From Hanamia caeni (GTDB lineage Bacteria > Bacteroidota > Bacteroidia > Chitinophagales > Chitinophagaceae), in contig NZ_RJJR01000011.1 in NCBI RefSeq assembly GCF_003721595.1, positions 62,001 to 126,000 on the forward strand: a DNA stretch of 64,000 nucleotides, given 5' to 3'. Under the pieces are notes generated by a model. It ran no database searches. It was not told the origin of the DNA and was given only the letters and a program-made list of their open reading frames with translations. This document shows positions 1-8,798 of this stretch, piece after piece. How positions within the stretch are numbered: the stretch's first letter is position 1; each line of letters starts with the position of its first letter. The position numbers were made by a program, and so were the translations under genes.

Positions 1-103
1 TAGCGTGTCCCATTTCGTGTAGATATTTAGCGAAATTGGTTACCCGCACAGCACCAATGTCGTTATTCGGATAAAATAATTTACTGCAGATTAGAATATT
101 CAT
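1..103 (-). CDS. Glycosyltransferase, N-terminal fragment (cut by window edge)
   Basis: Reading the minus strand from an ATG at 103 gives 34 codons without a stop to the window edge. The peptide begins MNILICSKLFYPNN and continues with GAVRVTNFAKYLHEMGH. This matches the usual N-terminus of GT-B glycosyltransferases of family GT4: a first beta strand, the glycine-poor loop with a YP-N motif, then a helix ending in L-x-x-x-GH. The start lies inside the 3' end of the upstream gene, overlapping it by 23 bp, so it is probably translationally coupled and is the next gene of the same polysaccharide operon. The donor and acceptor sugars cannot be told from this fragment. Confidence 0.7.
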   Translation of the reverse strand, partial: MNILICSKLFYPNNDIGAVRVTNFAKYLHEMGHA

Positions 104-1289
104 ATTTTTCAATAGAAACTTGTGGCTTTTTGCGGAGCCTACAGGTGTGGTACCTCAGAATGATTATTGATATTAAAACCGCGTTCCAAAGGAACTTTTT
201 ATTGTAAGAATCAAGAAAAAAAATTACCACCATTGTTGCAATCAAAATGGCAGCAAGCAAGCCCAACTTATTTTTCAATGTTTTTCGCAGAAGTATTACC
301 AGCGACCCGGTAAACAAAATAAAACCGACAATTCCCGTTTCAACCAGCACAATCAGAAACTGATTGTGTACACCTTTTTGAGTAATTGCCTGGAAGCTGC
401 CGAGTCCGATTCCGAAAAGAGGCGCTTTAAAGAATTCAGAAATGGCCATTCCCCAGATCACCAATCGGTTACTTCCTTTATCCTCCTCCATTCTGCTGAT
501 GGTAAAACGCTGCAAAATGTCCGCATCAATATAGGGAATCACGATTACAATCACCGCAGCTATAATTATCAACGTTTTAAAAATGGTAAGCGTTTTAAAA
601 GAAGTTTGTGAACCCTGCGAATATTGGTTATTGAACAAAAGCAAAAACAACGTGCCTGCCATTGCAGAAATAAGCGCTCCTCTTGAGCCTAACATCAACA
701 TAGCAGTGACTGGCAAACCCAAAAGAACAAAATTTAATAAAACAATCCGAGTGCTGAACAGCTTAATCCCTTCGTTATTCAAAATCTTCCATACTGAAAT
801 AATGGTAGGAATGAGAAGCATTGCAGCCATATTGTTTGGATCTTCCATTGTACCACCGATCGATAAGGTAGCTCTGCTAAAACTTCCAAAAGTTTCCCCT
901 TGAACAACAATAATGAGAGAGAAAATACCGGCAGCAAATTGAAAAAAAGTCAACAGCTGATCCATATCTTTTTTATTCCAAGACAGTGTGGAGGCAATGA
1001 TAACAATAAAAACCATGTTTGCCATTGCAAGAAAATAATAGGAGCCCATTTCAACGTCGACAGACCATAAAAGAGTAGCAAGTGAACAACCAAGGAAAGC
1101 GATCATATATAATAATGCCTTGTTCTTTTTAAGGTTCGGTATCATTCCCTTCTTTAACAGAATCCACAAGAAAATCAACACATATCCGAAGATCTTCAAT
1201 AAGGAACCTCCCAATGCCGTCAAACCGTACTCTACTAATGTCAGACAAATGTAAATAATAATCGATTTTTTAAGAACGTTTTCGAGCAT
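81..1289 (-). CDS. O-antigen ligase / Wzy-type polymerase family membrane protein
   Basis: A 402-residue very hydrophobic protein with about ten predicted membrane helices. The Wzy_C/O-antigen ligase signature is visible: a GSRGA motif near residue 201, then a periplasmic stretch with NRLVIWG near 274, a glycine-rich GIGLGSF turn and the HNQFL motif near 308, followed by an ETGIVGF helix. These proteins join or polymerise undecaprenyl-linked glycans on the periplasmic side of the inner membrane. I start at the ATG at 1289, not the longer in-frame start at 1361, because the longer form would overlap the preceding glycosyltransferase by 64 bp and adds 24 non-hydrophobic residues. The gap to that gene is 8 bp. 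Polymerase or ligase cannot be decided from sequence alone. Confidence 0.8.
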   Translation of the reverse strand: MLENVLKKSIIIYICLTLVEYGLTALGGSLLKIFGYVLIFLWILLKKGMIPNLKKNKALLYMIAFLGCSLATLLWSVDVEMGSYYFLAMANMVFIVIIASTLSWNKKDMDQLLTFFQFAAGIFSLIIVVQGETFGSFSRATLSIGGTMEDPNNMAAMLLIPTIISVWKILNNEGIKLFSTRIVLLNFVLLGLPVTAMLMLGSRGALISAMAGTLFLLLFNNQYSQGSQTSFKTLTIFKTLIIIAAVIVIVIPYIDADILQRFTISRMEEDKGSNRLVIWGMAISEFFKAPLFGIGLGSFQAITQKGVHNQFLIVLVETGIVGFILFTGSLVILLRKTLKNKLGLLAAILIATMVVIFFLDSYNKKFLWNAVLISIIILRYHTCRLRKKPQVSIEKYEYSNLQ

Positions 1290-1297
1290 TAAGTTTC

Positions 1298-2518
1298 CTA
1301 ATTCAATATGTAATTCGAAAATGTGAGATAATTTTTTTCCGCATCGAAATACGATAACCAAAAGTTGAAGGTCGATTTCTGTAAGCTCATATATGTATCC
1401 GGATCGCTCTGTTTAACCAAATAAAAATCTTTCAATGCAGCAGCAATGTCAGTAACGCTCGCTTCCCTGGGAACGAGTGTTCCTGAAATCCCATTTTTTA
1501 CAATTTCACTATTTCCACCTACGTTCCTGGCAAGACAAGGAATTCCAAAGGACATTGCCTCCATAATTGACACAGGTACTCCTTCAAAGTCGCTGGTATT
1601 CATAAACAATTCCACTCGATTTTCAATGTAGAATTTTAATATTTCAGAATTCGGTAATTGACCTTTGAACTCAAAGGAAACATTCTGCCCGGTAAGTTTG
1701 ATCTTGGCGAGATTAATAATACGGTCGTAATCGGCTCCACTGCCAAAGTGAACCCATTTGCAATGGATGTCATGCTGAATTTCTGCTAATGAATTTATTA
1801 TTAAATCCAAACGCTTCAATTGATAAATGCCGGAGCAGGAAACGAGAGTAAAGCAGCTACTTTCACTTTCTTGTGAGCTAAGATTGCTTTGTCGCTGAGT
1901 GCCAAGATAAATTACTTTTTGTTCAGCCCTTTTTTTTGCCGCCCTCCTACTCATTATCTGGTTATACTCGTCCTGTGTGTGTACCGAAATAAAGACAATT
2001 TTATCTAGGCAACTATCGATCGTTTTACGAAACGGAATATAACTGTGAAAATCCCGAATCTCGAACCCATGAGCCCTGGAAACAGCCTTGATCTGGGGAA
2101 ATGCTTTCTTTGCTTTTGCAACAAAATAAGCATACGTATTAAGCCAGTAAGAATACAAGACAATTTGCTCGCCTTTCCAGATTCTAAAAAAATAGCCTCT
2201 TAAACGTCGTTCGATCATCCACGAAACAATGCAGCTTAAAATAATCGTTTTGAAAGAGGGCTTCACCCTCATTTTCTTCCTTTGCCGCAGTTCCTCAAAA
2301 AATTCTTTTGAAAACAGCTTTCGCAGAGCGTAAATGGCAGAGGCAACAAAAAAATCTTTTTTTCGGGAAACTATAATACTATATGGCCTCGAATGTAATC
2401 GGAGCTCTTTTTCGGTTGTAATAACAAACACCTTTTCGAAATTGTCAGCAATAACATCCAACTCGTTTATCAAGAAAGATTCATTTTCAATTTCATGAGT
2501 AACAACTATCAAATTCAT
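1298..2518 (-). CDS. Glycosyltransferase, GT4-like
   Basis: A 406-residue GT-B fold glycosyltransferase. The C-terminal donor-binding half is clear: LVSCSGIYQLKRLDLI near residue 225 (start of the second Rossmann domain), an HFGSG loop near 257, and the E-x7-E motif FEGVPVSIMEAMSFG, with glutamates at about 312 and 320. The N-terminal half carries SRAHGFEIRD near 147, as in GT4 enzymes that act on lipid-linked oligosaccharides. It lies in a polysaccharide operon, 86 bp after the flippase gene and 8 bp before the ligase/polymerase gene, so it probably adds one sugar to the repeat unit at the inner face of the membrane. The sugar specificity cannot be inferred. Confidence 0.85.
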   Translation of the reverse strand: MNLIVVTHEIENESFLINELDVIADNFEKVFVITTEKELRLHSRPYSIIVSRKKDFFVASAIYALRKLFSKEFFEELRQRKKMRVKPSFKTIILSCIVSWMIERRLRGYFFRIWKGEQIVLYSYWLNTYAYFVAKAKKAFPQIKAVSRAHGFEIRDFHSYIPFRKTIDSCLDKIVFISVHTQDEYNQIMSRRAAKKRAEQKVIYLGTQRQSNLSSQESESSCFTLVSCSGIYQLKRLDLIINSLAEIQHDIHCKWVHFGSGADYDRIINLAKIKLTGQNVSFEFKGQLPNSEILKFYIENRVELFMNTSDFEGVPVSIMEAMSFGIPCLARNVGGNSEIVKNGISGTLVPREASVTDIAAALKDFYLVKQSDPDTYMSLQKSTFNFWLSYFDAEKNYLTFSNYILN

Positions 2519-2604
2519 ATTTGGAGAAAAAAGAAAATCAGCGATAAAACAAAAATTGGTTTGTTCGTGCTGTAGTAAACAAATAAATAAAGGCGATTTT
2601 TCTT

Positions 2605-4053
2605 TTATCGCGCTTTAGTTTTCACATAGATGGCGAAGAAGGGTTTGTAAATTTCATTATTAAATATTAAATAAGAGCCGCCGAATAAACTGCCGAACAA
2701 TATAATATTGATCATAATTGAATTCTTATAATCCCCTAAGAACTGCTTGAAAACATGGCATAGGATAAACAACACGATTGCACTCACTAACGATTTCAGC
2801 GATGCATGTACATATTCTAAGTACTTTACATTACCTAGCACTTTTTGGATTACCACTTTCCAATAAACGGTATAAAAGGTAAGAGCATACAAGGCTTGCC
2901 CAACCACAATTCCTAATAATCCAAACCGGTACCCAACGATAATAAACACGGGATTTGCTATAACACGAATAACCGTCCATTTGAACCCGACCTCCGTTTT
3001 CCCGGTTATAACTATTATTGAGCTGGCAATACTCATAATTGAAATAAGGCCACCCCACACACACAAAATTTGAAGGAGTAGGTATGATGCAGCATAGGAC
3101 TGACCGTAAAACACAGTTATTAATTCGCGGGCAAGCACAGCAGTTACACCGTAGGCAGCCAGGGTTACAAATGAAGATAATTTGATTATTTGCAGGTATT
3201 TATCTTTTAGTAATTCATAATTGTCATTCAGTGTAGATAAAATAGGAATTGACACCTTCGAAATGATCGGATTGATAAGTCCATTAATTTTCAAAACCAA
3301 CTGCTTAATCAGGTTATACACTCCAAGATCTGCGGCAGCCATTATTTTACCAATAATTAGTATATCAAGTTGGGATGCGATGTAATCCAGAATTTGAGAT
3401 CCGGTTTGATAAATGCCTATTTTGTAAAACGAACTGCCTTGTTTCAGATTGATGTATAGCAAAAGAGGATGAGTTTTCCACCCGGTGGCGATCAGAGCTA
3501 CTGATGATATAAAAGAGGCAGAAAGCGCGGAAAAAATAATGCTCCATATTCCTCCGCCTTTCACTGCAACCAATACCGCCACAATAATTGATAATAAAGA
3601 GGCAATCATGTCAATGAATGCGAGCGTTTTAAATTCTAATGCCTTCTCCTTAAAAATTCTAAATTGCCTTCCTGCGTTTACGATTAGTAAATCGAGGCTC
3701 ATAACTGGGATTAGCAGCTTTAACTCACGCATCCCGTAAAAAGAAGCGATGAATGGAGCAAACAGGCAAAGGAGCAAATAAAGACCCGCCCCCAATAGCA
3801 ATGCTACCCAATACAGGCTGCTGTATTCCTTTTTTGTTATATCCTGCCTGGAATATAAAGAGACAGAAACACCAAGATCAGCGAAAATATGGGTAAATCC
3901 GAGTACGAGCGTAACGATGGCAACCAAACCAAAATCTGATTTTTCCAAAAAACGAGTCAGAATCGACAGGCGCAAAATCTGAATTACAGACTGGGTACCA
4001 AACGATACGGTCGTCCAAAAGCTACCGGAAATTGCTTGCTTTCTAAGGCTCAT
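2605..4053 (-). CDS. Polysaccharide flippase, Wzx / PST family (MOP superfamily)
   Basis: A 482-residue protein with roughly 12 to 14 hydrophobic helices. It opens with LRKQAISGSFWTTV and continues with LTRFLEKSDFGLVA, the N-terminal signature of WzxC-like lipopolysaccharide exporters, where an amphipathic start leads into helix 1 and the F-G-L motif closes the first loop. Family members translocate undecaprenyl-diphosphate-linked repeat units across the inner membrane. Its stop precedes the downstream GT4 gene by 86 bp, and its ATG overlaps the stop of the upstream CBS-nucleotidyltransferase by 4 bp, so the two are translationally coupled. A flippase together with a Wzy-like protein, Wzc and Wza in one locus indicates a Wzx/Wzy-dependent export pathway. 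Confidence 0.88.
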   Translation of the reverse strand: MSLRKQAISGSFWTTVSFGTQSVIQILRLSILTRFLEKSDFGLVAIVTLVLGFTHIFADLGVSVSLYSRQDITKKEYSSLYWVALLLGAGLYLLLCLFAPFIASFYGMRELKLLIPVMSLDLLIVNAGRQFRIFKEKALEFKTLAFIDMIASLLSIIVAVLVAVKGGGIWSIIFSALSASFISSVALIATGWKTHPLLLYINLKQGSSFYKIGIYQTGSQILDYIASQLDILIIGKIMAAADLGVYNLIKQLVLKINGLINPIISKVSIPILSTLNDNYELLKDKYLQIIKLSSFVTLAAYGVTAVLARELITVFYGQSYAASYLLLQILCVWGGLISIMSIASSIIVITGKTEVGFKWTVIRVIANPVFIIVGYRFGLLGIVVGQALYALTFYTVYWKVVIQKVLGNVKYLEYVHASLKSLVSAIVLFILCHVFKQFLGDYKNSIMINIILFGSLFGGSYLIFNNEIYKPFFAIYVKTKAR

Positions 4054-5123
4054 TCAACAGAGTGATCGAATAGGATTTTAGAATAAGAAGCCCATTCTCC
4101 TATATCGACCCATGATTTTTCACTTATTGGAAAAACCCCCACTCGCCCACTTCGATTCCGTATTTTCTCAATCAGGTCTGTAAGATGAAAAAATGTATTA
4201 ACGGGGATTTCATCAAGCAGATGCGGCTCTAAAATGTACATTCCGCAATTGATCATAAAATCAAGTTGCGGTTTTTCGGTGAGGGAAGTAAGTTGTCCAT
4301 CCTCTGCGCTTTCAATTGTGCCATAAGGAATGTGGTAACTCTTTAAAGATGCAACAATGGTCAACTCATTTTTATTTTCTACGTGATATTTATGAATCGC
4401 AGAATAATCTTCGTCAATTAATATATCGCAATTGGAAACAAAAAAAGTGCTTTTCAATTTGTTTTTCAACAAGTATAAACTTCCTGCAGTGCCTAGTGGT
4501 TCGTTTTCTAGAAAAAAGTTTATTTGATAATCTTTTTTAGCAATGCTATCAAAATAAAATTTAATAAGTTTTGCTTTATAATTAACTGAAATCTCAAAAT
4601 TACAACAGCTATATTTTTTAAACCGATCGATTATATTTTCCAAGATTGTGGATTCTCCAAAAGGGAACAATGGTTTCGGAAGAACATTAGTTAAGGGTTT
4701 TAATCGTGTACCATAGCCTCCGGCCATAATAACGACCGGAAGATTTAATGTAGGAAAAATTTGGTTTTCCTCCTCCTTAATAATGTCTTCCCAAAAAATA
4801 ATATCAAGAATGTCATCCTCTTGATTAATGATTGGCATATAAACCAGCCGGTATTTGAGCATGATATGCTTAGTCTTTTCTATAGGATCGCCAATTTTTG
4901 CAATTAGAAAATCCTTTCGTATAATTTCCGAAATTTTCTTATCCAAAGAGCAATTGTCAATGATTGCTCTTTGAATATCACCTATAGTAAGTAATCCTAT
5001 AAATTTATGGCTTTGCTCTTCTGTAACTATTAACAGCTTGAACCCAATTTTATCCATCTGTTGTAAAGCCCTCACAATAGTAGAATTTCGTGGAATCAAT
5101 AACTGACTAATCTTAGGAGACAT
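4050..5123 (-). CDS. CBS-domain sugar-1-phosphate nucleotidyltransferase (PtmE-like)
   Basis: A 357-residue fusion. Residues about 1-115 are a pair of CBS motifs (IGLLTIGDIQRAI in the first; MPIINQEDDI followed by IIFWEDII in the second). Residues about 127-357 are a nucleotidyltransferase with the loop MAGGYGTRLKPLT, the PKPLFPF motif, and an SNCDILID acidic motif for metal binding. This layout matches PtmE, described as a glucosamine-1-phosphate guanylyltransferase of the Campylobacter legionaminic acid pathway, and related mannose-1-phosphate guanylyltransferase-like enzymes. The CBS pair may sense an adenine nucleotide. The gene overlaps the flippase start by 4 bp. The exact sugar and the NTP used are inference. 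Base composition looks more AT-rich than in the genes at 8-14 kb. Confidence 0.8.
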   Translation of the reverse strand: MSPKISQLLIPRNSTIVRALQQMDKIGFKLLIVTEEQSHKFIGLLTIGDIQRAIIDNCSLDKKISEIIRKDFLIAKIGDPIEKTKHIMLKYRLVYMPIINQEDDILDIIFWEDIIKEEENQIFPTLNLPVVIMAGGYGTRLKPLTNVLPKPLFPFGESTILENIIDRFKKYSCCNFEISVNYKAKLIKFYFDSIAKKDYQINFFLENEPLGTAGSLYLLKNKLKSTFFVSNCDILIDEDYSAIHKYHVENKNELTIVASLKSYHIPYGTIESAEDGQLTSLTEKPQLDFMINCGMYILEPHLLDEIPVNTFFHLTDLIEKIRNRSGRVGVFPISEKSWVDIGEWASYSKILFDHSVE

Positions 5124-5181
5124 TATACATTTTTTGTTCTTATATCAGGAAGGAATATAGGTATTGAATGAAGTTTCTGTC

Positions 5182-6921
5182 TTATTTGCCAAAAAAGAGA
5201 TTGATTGCAGAAAGTACAGACAATACCTGAGTTTTTTCAAATGTCGTGCCTTTATATAGCTCTCGCAAGTCTTTGTACAAGTCATCAGAGATAGAAAGTA
5301 TCTCCGGCATATGGTTATGAAAATAACTATCTAAATAGGATTTTAACTCCTCGTTCTCGTTATACCAATAATCAAAAGGATTCATATGATTTCGAGTACT
5401 AAGAACAGGAACCGAAAATCCTAACTTTAATTTTAATAAGCCATATAACCTTTCGATTGGAATCTTTTGTCCTTTATACATTATATTTACTTTAGATTGA
5501 TAGGATACGGGCTTTTTTGTCTTTTCCCATACATATTTACCAGCCTTCAAGTACTTCTGCAAAATCCATTTCTTATATAAATAATGATTAGCTCGTAATT
5601 TAATTGGCAAAGAAAAGCAGTATTCCATAAAGTCTATATCGTAAAAAGGCGAAAGTGTTTCAGTGTATTGTTGTATTATAGATAGGCCACTGTTTATACC
5701 ATTTATACCTCTTTCATACATCAAAAATAATTCTTGATTTGTATAGTTTTCTACATAATTAAATTCTATTTTATTTAAAAACTTGCTAGAGTAGAATCCG
5801 GCTGCTTTTATTTCATTTAAATTTTCTCTTGTATCAGAAATATATGAACTTACTATTACATCACCAAGTTGTCCGGTATGTAATAGGCTTAAGCGATTGA
5901 AATTAATATATTTTAAAATACTGTTACTATGCGCTGGCCCCGAATATATTAAATTACCACCTGTAATTTTAGTAATAGCATCAATGTCATGCAAGTACAA
6001 TCCGTTATCTAATGATTTAAAGATCCACTCGTGTTTTAAATCCGCAGCAATTTGTTTTGCCACTGTTTCATCCAAATAATCACTTTGAGAAAAAGTGATA
6101 TTCAGTTGATTCCCATATCCCATTTCATCTGCGACCCAACAAGTCATTCTGGAGTCTAAACCACCACTTAATGATACGAGATGTTTATAATCATAAATTT
6201 TGTCTTTCTCAAATTGTCGACTGATGGCATTTCGAAATCGATCATCTAACTCATTAATTACTTCGTTTTCGTTTATCTCGTCTTTCTCCATAAAACTTTT
6301 AGGAAGCGAATAATAAACATGAAAACTTACTTTTTGATTTCTAATTAATAAATAATTCCCAGGTAACAATTTTTTGACTTGTGCAGATAAAGTGACATCA
6401 TCAAGCATGAATCCATAACTTAATAACATATAGACCGCATTTAAGTCTAAATCATAGGGAATGTTATTTATTTTTAAAAAATCATATAAAAAGGCTAACT
6501 CACTTGATATACATATGAATCCTGCCATTTTAAAATAGTACAGAGGTTTGGTAGCAAGGTGATCATTAAAAATTATGAACTTATTTAATCCCTTGTCCAA
6601 AAACAAACCAGAGAAAGTGCCTCTGAAATCGTTAAAAAAACTATCTCCCTTAGTTTTATATAAATCTAAAATGCAATTCAACCAGTCCTTAGATCGGTAC
6701 TGTTTTCTTAATTCTGCTTGATTAGAAATTACCCCGTCTAAAAGAATCGTAAAATCATCATTATCTATAAACAATTTATCATCAGAATATTGATTCAGTA
6801 CAAATCTCTGAATTGCATATTTTTCGTCCTTTATTTCACCACTTAATAAATTGCACTCTAATTTTAAAGGAGTTAAATTTATATTTTTGTCGTCATGTAA
6901 TACAAAAAAAAAGCCGGGCAT
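5182..6921 (-). CDS. Asparagine synthetase-like protein lacking the glutaminase cysteine
   Basis: A 579-residue AsnB homologue. The N-terminal Ntn-like domain (about 1-200) is present in outline: DGVISN near 62 in place of NGEIYN, RGTFSG near 100, and ATKPLYY near 123. The synthetase domain has the PP-loop SLSGGLDSRM (SGGLDS at about 252-257). The protein begins MPGF where glutamine-dependent enzymes begin Met-Cys-Gly, so the nucleophilic Cys that releases ammonia from glutamine is replaced by Pro. The synthetase half should still adenylate a carboxylate. Its position among glycosyltransferases suggests that it makes an amide on a uronic-acid-type sugar or a substituent, but this is inferred. 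It is visibly AT-richer than its neighbours, which hints at separate acquisition. Gaps are 58 bp (downstream) and 84 bp (upstream). Confidence 0.8.
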   Translation of the reverse strand: MPGFFFVLHDDKNINLTPLKLECNLLSGEIKDEKYAIQRFVLNQYSDDKLFIDNDDFTILLDGVISNQAELRKQYRSKDWLNCILDLYKTKGDSFFNDFRGTFSGLFLDKGLNKFIIFNDHLATKPLYYFKMAGFICISSELAFLYDFLKINNIPYDLDLNAVYMLLSYGFMLDDVTLSAQVKKLLPGNYLLIRNQKVSFHVYYSLPKSFMEKDEINENEVINELDDRFRNAISRQFEKDKIYDYKHLVSLSGGLDSRMTCWVADEMGYGNQLNITFSQSDYLDETVAKQIAADLKHEWIFKSLDNGLYLHDIDAITKITGGNLIYSGPAHSNSILKYINFNRLSLLHTGQLGDVIVSSYISDTRENLNEIKAAGFYSSKFLNKIEFNYVENYTNQELFLMYERGINGINSGLSIIQQYTETLSPFYDIDFMEYCFSLPIKLRANHYLYKKWILQKYLKAGKYVWEKTKKPVSYQSKVNIMYKGQKIPIERLYGLLKLKLGFSVPVLSTRNHMNPFDYWYNENEELKSYLDSYFHNHMPEILSISDDLYKDLRELYKGTTFEKTQVLSVLSAINLFFGK

Positions 6922-7005
6922 TAATTTATTTTTTTACAATTTTTGTTGCTGTTTTGGTAATGTCTCCATGGTTAATTCTTACATCTAAATACATATACTC
7001 TACTG

Positions 7006-8160
7006 TCAATGGCTGAACTGTCTTAAGGAATAATGCCACTCTTTTATACATTCACTCCATAGTGAAGATTTAAATTTGTCGGCAGTGTTCGAACTGACCG
7101 CTTTCTCTTGTAACTGAGTAAAATTTTGAAGAACATATTTTAGTTTATCTTTCAATTGAGAAACATCACGAATGGTTTCATAATAAATTTCCCGATCCTG
7201 TAGCGATTGATATGGTAACCAGCTTCCGGCAATAACAACATTTTGGGCAAATAAATGCTCCTGAAATGAACCGGAAAAGGCATCAGAAATGGGAACTTGA
7301 ATCATAATATCGGCTGCTTTCCTCAGATACGCAATTTGTTCATCTGATAAAAATCTTTCATAAAGTACATATTGTAAACCGCTGTCAATTAACGCCGCTT
7401 TAATTGCTTCTTTATATTTTGCTGTGCCGCCGTAAGTAACCGGGATAATAATTTTGGTTTGTTTTGGCAAACTATTTTTCAATTCGGTTAAACTGGCGAT
7501 CACTTTAAGATGCTGATTATTTTCAGATCCGCTATATCCACAAACAATTATAAAGTCATCCGGCAACAAGCCTAACTTTTTCCTCGATTCGGTTTTTGAA
7601 ACACATTGAAGGTCAAATAATTTTTGAAGCGGTTCCAGGCCAAATAAACAATTCCTGATCTTATTTCTACTGACAGCTTTCTCGTTCACTATATTATCAA
7701 CGATTTGAGGTGTCGAAACAGTCACCAAATCACATTGGTCAAAGGTGTCAAAAAACAAGGAACTGCTTTTCTTCTTATAAAAATCGGAGCCCCAAACAGA
7801 CCCAATAGTAAAAATACTTTTTCGGTGTATTTTCGATAAAATGAGACAGTTTAATTCCCAAAATCCTTGCATCAATATAACATCATATTTAGCAATATCG
7901 TGATTGAGATTTTTTATTACATTTTTTAGCTTTCTCATAAATATCACTCCTCTTAGCTTCGGTATACGAGCTACCAAAGGTGATAAAGGAGTGAAACTAT
8001 AAACCTTGCTGTACCATTGCCATTCGCTTTCGTTTTTACCCCTTTTAATTGGCTCTGAAGAGAAAATATCTATTGTCAATTGCGGATCAAATTGGGTTAT
8101 TGCCCGCGAAAAACCGATTAAAAACTGGCTATGGATATTTCCAATCATTAGAACTTTCAT
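7006..8160 (-). CDS. Glycosyltransferase, GT-B fold
   Basis: A 384-residue protein starting MKVLMIGNIHSQF. The first half has VILMQGFWELN and a TIGSVWGSDFYKK segment, as in GT4-type transferases that bind an activated sugar. The second half has FIIVCGYSGSENNQH near residue 207 and a late acidic segment, ISDAFSGSFQEHLFAQNVV, in the position of the GT4 E-x7-E loop. It resembles the group of 4-acetamido-4,6-dideoxy-hexose transferases, which would fit the LegB/LegC/PglD-like genes just upstream, but this is only suggestive. The ATG overlaps the stop of the acetyltransferase gene by 4 bp, so the two are coupled. Confidence 0.75.
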   Translation of the reverse strand: MKVLMIGNIHSQFLIGFSRAITQFDPQLTIDIFSSEPIKRGKNESEWQWYSKVYSFTPLSPLVARIPKLRGVIFMRKLKNVIKNLNHDIAKYDVILMQGFWELNCLILSKIHRKSIFTIGSVWGSDFYKKKSSSLFFDTFDQCDLVTVSTPQIVDNIVNEKAVSRNKIRNCLFGLEPLQKLFDLQCVSKTESRKKLGLLPDDFIIVCGYSGSENNQHLKVIASLTELKNSLPKQTKIIIPVTYGGTAKYKEAIKAALIDSGLQYVLYERFLSDEQIAYLRKAADIMIQVPISDAFSGSFQEHLFAQNVVIAGSWLPYQSLQDREIYYETIRDVSQLKDKLKYVLQNFTQLQEKAVSSNTADKFKSSLWSECIKEWHYSLRQFSH

Positions 8161-8798
8161 TTTCCAAGTCGTTTTACAGGATTTCCTTTATAAATCCCGG
8201 CAACGTCAATGTCCTTTGAAACCACAGATCCCGCACTCACTACTGTCAGATCTTGAATTTGAACTCCATTATAAATTACAGTACCGCTGCCGATGAAAAC
8301 TTCATTTCCGATCGTACATCCACCATTTACTACTGCTTTTGTTGATATATGACAGTGGTTACCGATGCTACAATCATGCTCTATGAGAGCGCCCGTGTTA
8401 ATAATATTGTTCATTCCAAGTTTCACCCCCGCGTTGATATTTGCGTGATGCATCACTATAGTTCCCTTATCCACTAGGGAATATTTGGAAACATATGCAA
8501 GCGGTGAAATGACGGTGGCCATTGGAACATTTAAATAAGCAAGTTTTTCGAATAAGCTTTTTCGAATCAATGCTGATTTTATTTGACCGATAGTGATCAA
8601 AAATGAATATTTACGTCGTGAAAGTTCATGAATTTGTTGATCTGTTCCAATCACTTTATACCCGAGAACTGAGTTCCCGAAGTTCTCCTCTTTATCGAGA
8701 ATGCCTTCAATTTGAAATTTACCTTCCTGTTCAATTACATCAATACACGATTTGCAGTGCCCTCCGCCTCCAATCAATATTAATTTTGTTTTATTCAT
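8157..8798 (-). CDS. NeuD/PglD-family sugar O- or N-acetyltransferase
   Basis: A 213-residue protein of the sialic acid O-acyltransferase NeuD family. The N-terminus KLILIGGGGHCKSCIDVIE (residues about 4-22) is the Rossmann-like UDP-sugar binding part. From about residue 90 on there are left-handed beta-helix hexapeptide repeats (INAGVKLGMNNIINTGALIE and HCHISTKAVVNGGCTIG). In PglD this family N-acetylates UDP-4-amino-4,6-dideoxy-GlcNAc with acetyl-CoA. I chose the ATG at 8798, six codons inside the longest frame, because the protein then begins MNKTKLILIGG, as its family does. The ATG overlaps the LegC stop by 8 bp. Following LegB and LegC it most likely completes a diacetamido-trideoxy sugar. 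O-acetylation is the alternative. Confidence 0.82.
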   Translation of the reverse strand: MNKTKLILIGGGGHCKSCIDVIEQEGKFQIEGILDKEENFGNSVLGYKVIGTDQQIHELSRRKYSFLITIGQIKSALIRKSLFEKLAYLNVPMATVISPLAYVSKYSLVDKGTIVMHHANINAGVKLGMNNIINTGALIEHDCSIGNHCHISTKAVVNGGCTIGNEVFIGSGTVIYNGVQIQDLTVVSAGSVVSKDIDVAGIYKGNPVKRLGK

